A stretch of DNA of 64,000 nt from Pontitalea aquivivens (GTDB lineage Bacteria > Pseudomonadota > Alphaproteobacteria > Rhodobacterales > Rhodobacteraceae): NCBI RefSeq assembly GCF_046507575.1, contig NZ_JBKFEY010000001.1, positions 496,001 to 560,000 of the forward strand. The letters run 5' to 3'. Below the pieces are notes generated by a model that made no database searches, had not been told where the DNA came from, and worked only from the letters and a program-made list of their open reading frames with translations. Position 1 is the first letter of the stretch. Each line of letters starts with the position of its first letter. Made by a program: the position numbers and the translations under genes. Positions 60,781-64,000 of this stretch are shown here, piece after piece.

Positions 60781-62448
60781 ATGCGAAACGGTGGAACGCT
60801 GCTTGTGGAATGTCTGGTCGCGCTGGGCGTGCGCAAGGCATTCGGGGTTCCGGGGGAAAGCTATCTGGCGGTGCTGGATGCGCTGCATGACACCGCCGGA
60901 ACGCTGGATTTCGTGATGTGCCGGAATGAGGGCGGCGCGGGCTTCATGGCGGCGGCCTGGGGCAAGCTGACGGGTCAGCCGGGCATCTGCATGGTCACGC
61001 GCGGGCCCGGCGCCACCAATGCCGCGATCGGGGTGCATACGGCGATGCAGGACAGCGCGCCGATGCTGATGTTCGTGGGTCAGGTCGGCACCGACATGAA
61101 GGGACGCGAGGCGTTTCAGGAACTGGATTACAGGGCCGTCTTCGGCACGATGGCGAAATGGGCGGTGGAAATCGACCAGGTCGGGCGCATCCCCGAGATC
61201 GTCTCGCGCGCCTGGACGATGGCGACCAGCGGCCGCCCCGGCCCGGTGGTGATCGCGCTGCCCGAAGACATGCTGACCACGCTGACCGACACCCCCGCGC
61301 TGACCGGCCCGGTCGAGATGACCGAACCCGTCCCCGCGCCAGATACGATGACGCGGCTGCGCGACCTGCTGGCCGGGGCCGAGCGTCCGTTGATCCTGTA
61401 TGGCGGTTGCAACTGGAAGGCCGGGGCGATGGCGCAGGTGCAGGCCTTTGCCGAAGCCAGCGACATTCCCGTTGTGTCGGTCTTTCGTTATCAGGACATG
61501 TATGACAACACCTCGGCCAGCTTTTGCGGCGAGGCGGGCGTGGGCATGGTGGCCTCGGTCAAGGCGCTGCTGCGCGACGCCGATGTGATCCTGGCGATCA
61601 ACAACCGCTTTGGCGAGAATTCGACCGACGGCTACACCCTGTTCGACGTGCCGCAGCCACGGCAGAAAATCATCCATGTGCATGGGTCCGATCTGGAGAT
61701 CGGCAAGATCTATCGCCCCGCCCTTGGCATCCACGCGGGCCCCAATGCCTTTGCCGCAGCCCTGGCCGGGCTGGCGCCGGTGCGCGGTCCCTGGGCCGCC
61801 TGGCGGGCCGCGGGGCGTGCCGCCTATGAGACGGGCTTTGATCTGCCCGATCAGCCCTCGCCCGTGGATATGGGCAAGGTCTGCGCCCATCTGCGGCAGG
61901 TCCTGCCCGGGGATGTGATCCTGACCAATGGCGCGGGCAATTTCACCGTCTGGCCCAACAAGTTCTTCCGGTTCGGGCCGAAGGCGCGGCTGCTGGCGCC
62001 GCAGGCGGGGGCGATGGGTTATGGCCTGTGTGCGGCCATCGCGGCCAAGGTGGCCGAGCCCGGCCGCACCGTGGTCTGTTTCGCGGGTGATGGCGATTTC
62101 CAGATGAACTGCACCGAACTTGCCACCGCCTTGCAGGCCGGTGCGCAGCCGATCGTTCTGATCCTGAACAACGGCATCTACGGTACGATCCGTGCGCATC
62201 AGGAACGCAACTATCCCGCCCGCGTATCCGGCACGACGATGGCGCAGAACCCCGATTTCGTGATGCTGGCACGGGCCTACGGCTTTCACGCCGAGCGGGT
62301 CGAGACCACCGGCGCCTTCGCCGCCGCCTTTGACCGGGCGCTGGCGTCACCGACCGGCGCGGTGCTGGATCTGGTGATCGCGCCCGAGGCGATCACCCCG
62401 CGCCAGACCCTGAGCCATATGCGTGAAACCGCGCTGAAAAGGGGCTGA
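60781..62448 (+). CDS. Thiamine diphosphate-binding enzyme (acetolactate synthase-like)
   Basis: 555 aa of the IlvB/2-oxoacid decarboxylase group. Catalytic Glu50 (CRNEGGAGF) is present; the ThDP/Mg site is GDGDF (436-440) with NCTEL and NNGIYG following. The middle domain is a Rossmann-like fold without a clear FAD site. The frame is open upstream to 60403 but that overlaps ALDH7 coding; ATG 60781 with AAAGGAAC is the start. It may decarboxylate or condense a 2-oxo acid (2-oxoadipate would fit); acetolactate synthesis is less likely because no small subunit is near. Confidence 0.85.
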   Translation: MRNGGTLLVECLVALGVRKAFGVPGESYLAVLDALHDTAGTLDFVMCRNEGGAGFMAAAWGKLTGQPGICMVTRGPGATNAAIGVHTAMQDSAPMLMFVGQVGTDMKGREAFQELDYRAVFGTMAKWAVEIDQVGRIPEIVSRAWTMATSGRPGPVVIALPEDMLTTLTDTPALTGPVEMTEPVPAPDTMTRLRDLLAGAERPLILYGGCNWKAGAMAQVQAFAEASDIPVVSVFRYQDMYDNTSASFCGEAGVGMVASVKALLRDADVILAINNRFGENSTDGYTLFDVPQPRQKIIHVHGSDLEIGKIYRPALGIHAGPNAFAAALAGLAPVRGPWAAWRAAGRAAYETGFDLPDQPSPVDMGKVCAHLRQVLPGDVILTNGAGNFTVWPNKFFRFGPKARLLAPQAGAMGYGLCAAIAAKVAEPGRTVVCFAGDGDFQMNCTELATALQAGAQPIVLILNNGIYGTIRAHQERNYPARVSGTTMAQNPDFVMLARAYGFHAERVETTGAFAAAFDRALASPTGAVLDLVIAPEAITPRQTLSHMRETALKRG

Positions 62449-62636
62449 TCCGGGATCACCGAGCGGGGAAAGGCAGTGCGTTTTGCCATGTCTTCCCTTG
62501 CCGGGGGCATCCCGGGCCCGGCCATCGCCGCAGATCCCTGATTGATTGGCAAATCAATGATCTTGCCAAAAGTTTTGGCGGTAATCGTCAGCGGTCAAGC
62601 TTTGGGTGATGGCCATGCCCGGAACGGTCGATCAGG

Positions 62637-62849
62637 TTATGCCCTGAAAACCGGTGGCTGCACGCCGCGGTCGTCGCGATCTTGCAGGTGACACGTTTCA
62701 AGGCGGATATTGGTGAACGTTCTGGCAAAATCCCGACCGCGGCTGAGTGAAAACCCGCCGAAGAGGTCATGTGTGGATGCCTTGACCCAGGCGACGGCTT
62801 TCGCGTTGCCATTTTTGTTCTCCGTCGCAAAAGTGCCGAATTTCGTCAT
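62637..62849 (-). CDS. Small hypothetical protein
   Basis: 70 aa, no known domain; charged and aromatic, rich in Thr, Arg and Asn, with DLFGGFSLSRGRDFARTFTN in the middle. Codon use and composition are less GC-rich than the neighbours. AGAGGG lies near the ATG at 62849. A second minus-strand frame overlaps but looks less natural. Weakly supported. Confidence 0.4.
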   Translation of the reverse strand: MTKFGTFATENKNGNAKAVAWVKASTHDLFGGFSLSRGRDFARTFTNIRLETCHLQDRDDRGVQPPVFRA

Positions 62850-62912
62850 GGTTGCGACCCTCTCGTCCTTGAGGATATGGGCGTAAGGGTCTTGGCTGGG
62901 TTGCAGGTCGGC

Positions 62913-64000
62913 TCAGGCCGCGCGGCTTGACGCGAATATCGCCACATCCGGCCCGGTCACTTCAGGGTTTTCCAGTTTGAAGATCGCGACGGCGTCGGCA
63001 AGGATTTCGGCTTCGCCCTGCAGCGCACGGGCAGCGGCGTTGGCTTGTTGAAAAATGGCTGCATTGCGCTGTGTCGTGCGGTCGAGTTCATTGGTGGCGT
63101 TGGAGATTTCGGCAATTCCGGTGGCGGTTTCGGTTGCAGCTGTCACGATTTCGCGGATCTTGTGGGCAACATCCTCGACCCCGGCGACGATTCCCTTCAG
63201 CGCGGTGCCGGAATCATGCACAAGGGCGACGCCGCGTTGCACATTGCCCCTTGATGTGTCGATGAGGGCCGAGATTTCGCGGGCTGCCTCGGATGAACGC
63301 TGCGCCAGCAACCGCACCTCGCTTGCGACGACAGCGAAGCCGCGACCGGCTTCGCCGGCGCGCGCGGCCTCGACGCCCGCGTTCAGCGCCAGCAGGTTGG
63401 TCTGGAACGCGATTTCGTCGATGACCTGCAAGATCCCGCCGATGGAATCGGACGAGGCCTTGATCTCATCCATCGCGTGGACCGCTTTGCTGACCACATC
63501 CCGACCCGTGATCGCCTCGGTTGCGATCCGTTCGACCGCGATGCGGGCAATTTCTGCCGAGGTGGCGGCGGATTTGACAGAGGCGGACATCTCTTCGATG
63601 GCTGAAGCGGTTTCTTCCAGCATCGCTGCATTGGTTTCGCTGCGCTGCGCCAGATCGTCAGCGGCCCCCGAGATTTCGCGGGCCGAACTGTCGACCGTGG
63701 TGGAGGAAAGTGAAATATTGCCCAGAATCCGCGACAGGGTGTCCGTGGTCGCGTTCATCCGCGTGCCGATTTCGGCAAAGACCCCCTGAAAATGATCGGG
63801 CATGCGATGTGTCAGATCGCCCTGCGCAAGATGATCAAGCGCGGTGCGCACAGCGCCAAGTCCGTCGTTTGCGGCCTCGCCGATCCGGTTCATGCCGTCG
63901 CAGAGATCGGCGAAGATGCCGGTCTTGTCGTCAATCCGAAGCTGGCGCGAAAAATCGCCCGCCGCGCAGGCCTCGACGACCGCCGCGATTTCTTCGGCGG
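62913..64000 (-). CDS. Methyl-accepting chemotaxis protein, C-terminal part (cut by window edge)
   Basis: Reading continues in frame to base 64000, so the gene starts outside the window. The visible ~362 residues hold the end of a HAMP-like segment (GDLTHRMPDHFQGVFAEIG), then a long helical signalling domain with the conserved tip NLLALNAGVEAARAGEAGRGFAVVASEVR (in parts; Glu-240s region), which docks CheA and CheW. There is no C-terminal CheR-binding pentapeptide; the end is VAIFASSRAA. Suggests a motile or at least chemosensory organism. Input domain unknown. Confidence 0.9.
   Translation of the reverse strand, partial: AEEIAAVVEACAAGDFSRQLRIDDKTGIFADLCDGMNRIGEAANDGLGAVRTALDHLAQGDLTHRMPDHFQGVFAEIGTRMNATTDTLSRILGNISLSSTTVDSSAREISGAADDLAQRSETNAAMLEETASAIEEMSASVKSAATSAEIARIAVERIATEAITGRDVVSKAVHAMDEIKASSDSIGGILQVIDEIAFQTNLLALNAGVEAARAGEAGRGFAVVASEVRLLAQRSSEAAREISALIDTSRGNVQRGVALVHDSGTALKGIVAGVEDVAHKIREIVTAATETATGIAEISNATNELDRTTQRNAAIFQQANAAARALQGEAEILADAVAIFKLENPEVTGPDVAIFASSRAA

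Noticed and set aside
1..64000. CRISPR array, prophage or insertion sequence
   Set aside because: No spaced identical repeats of 25-40 bp, no transposase, integrase or phage structural gene and no terminal inverted repeats were seen.

Overview
The window is high-GC DNA from an alphaproteobacterium, most likely of the order Rhodobacterales (Paracoccus/Rhodobacter-like). I base this on gene content and order: clpP-clpX, then an NDUFA12-like complex I gene, mlaD, a DUF2155 gene, aat and accC-accB; on a DUF2312 (GapR-like) gene; and on GC-rich intergenic hairpin repeats of a kind common in that group. The genus cannot be fixed from the sequence. There is no prophage, IS element, CRISPR array or rRNA; one tRNA-Thr gene is present.

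Layout. 1-5178: the end of a MacB-type permease, an FtsH-family protease and a LonB-like protease. 5247-15503: a TRAP transporter, an XRE-cupin regulator and a divergent operon of GABA-type transaminase, aldehyde dehydrogenase, butyrate kinase, phosphate butyryltransferase and glutamate dehydrogenase. 15528-16948: a divergent MarR regulator and FAH-family hydrolase. 17069-23677: housekeeping genes (clpP, clpX, NDUFA12-like, mlaD, DUF2155, aat, methyltransferase, accC, accB). 23898-36002: a complete reductive pyrimidine degradation locus (preT, preA, RutR-like regulator, beta-alanine transaminase, ureidopropionase, dihydropyrimidinase, ABC transporter). 36131-43123: small envelope genes, a ScfR-type regulator, an orphan receiver, a symporter-histidine kinase and a lone FliM-like protein. 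43210-50174: YeeE/YedE pair, DksA-like protein, degenerate FadJ-like protein, GapR-like protein and an iron-type permease. 50362-62448: tRNA-Thr, a formamidase-like gene and an amino-acid locus (FAD oxidase, LysR, ABC importer, Asp/Glu racemase, ALDH7, an aminotransferase relic, a ThDP enzyme). 62637-64000: a small ORF and the C-terminal part of a chemotaxis receptor.

How the genes work together. In the pyrimidine locus PreTA would reduce uracil or thymine, dihydropyrimidinase opens the ring, the amidohydrolase releases beta-alanine, NH3 and CO2, and the transaminase removes the amino group. A THI5-like ABC system probably imports the substrate. The palindrome TGACC-N4-GGTCA lies upstream of two of its transcription units and a weaker version upstream of the third, pointing to one RutR-like regulon. 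In the first catabolic block, a bipartite motif (CTGCGCAR-N4-TTGYGCAA) occurs both before the TRAP operon and between the XRE gene and gabT, so transporter and enzymes are probably co-regulated. The last catabolic block looks like cyclic or basic amino acid (perhaps pipecolate/lysine) oxidation, and its aminotransferase gene has collapsed to a 52-codon in-frame remnant.
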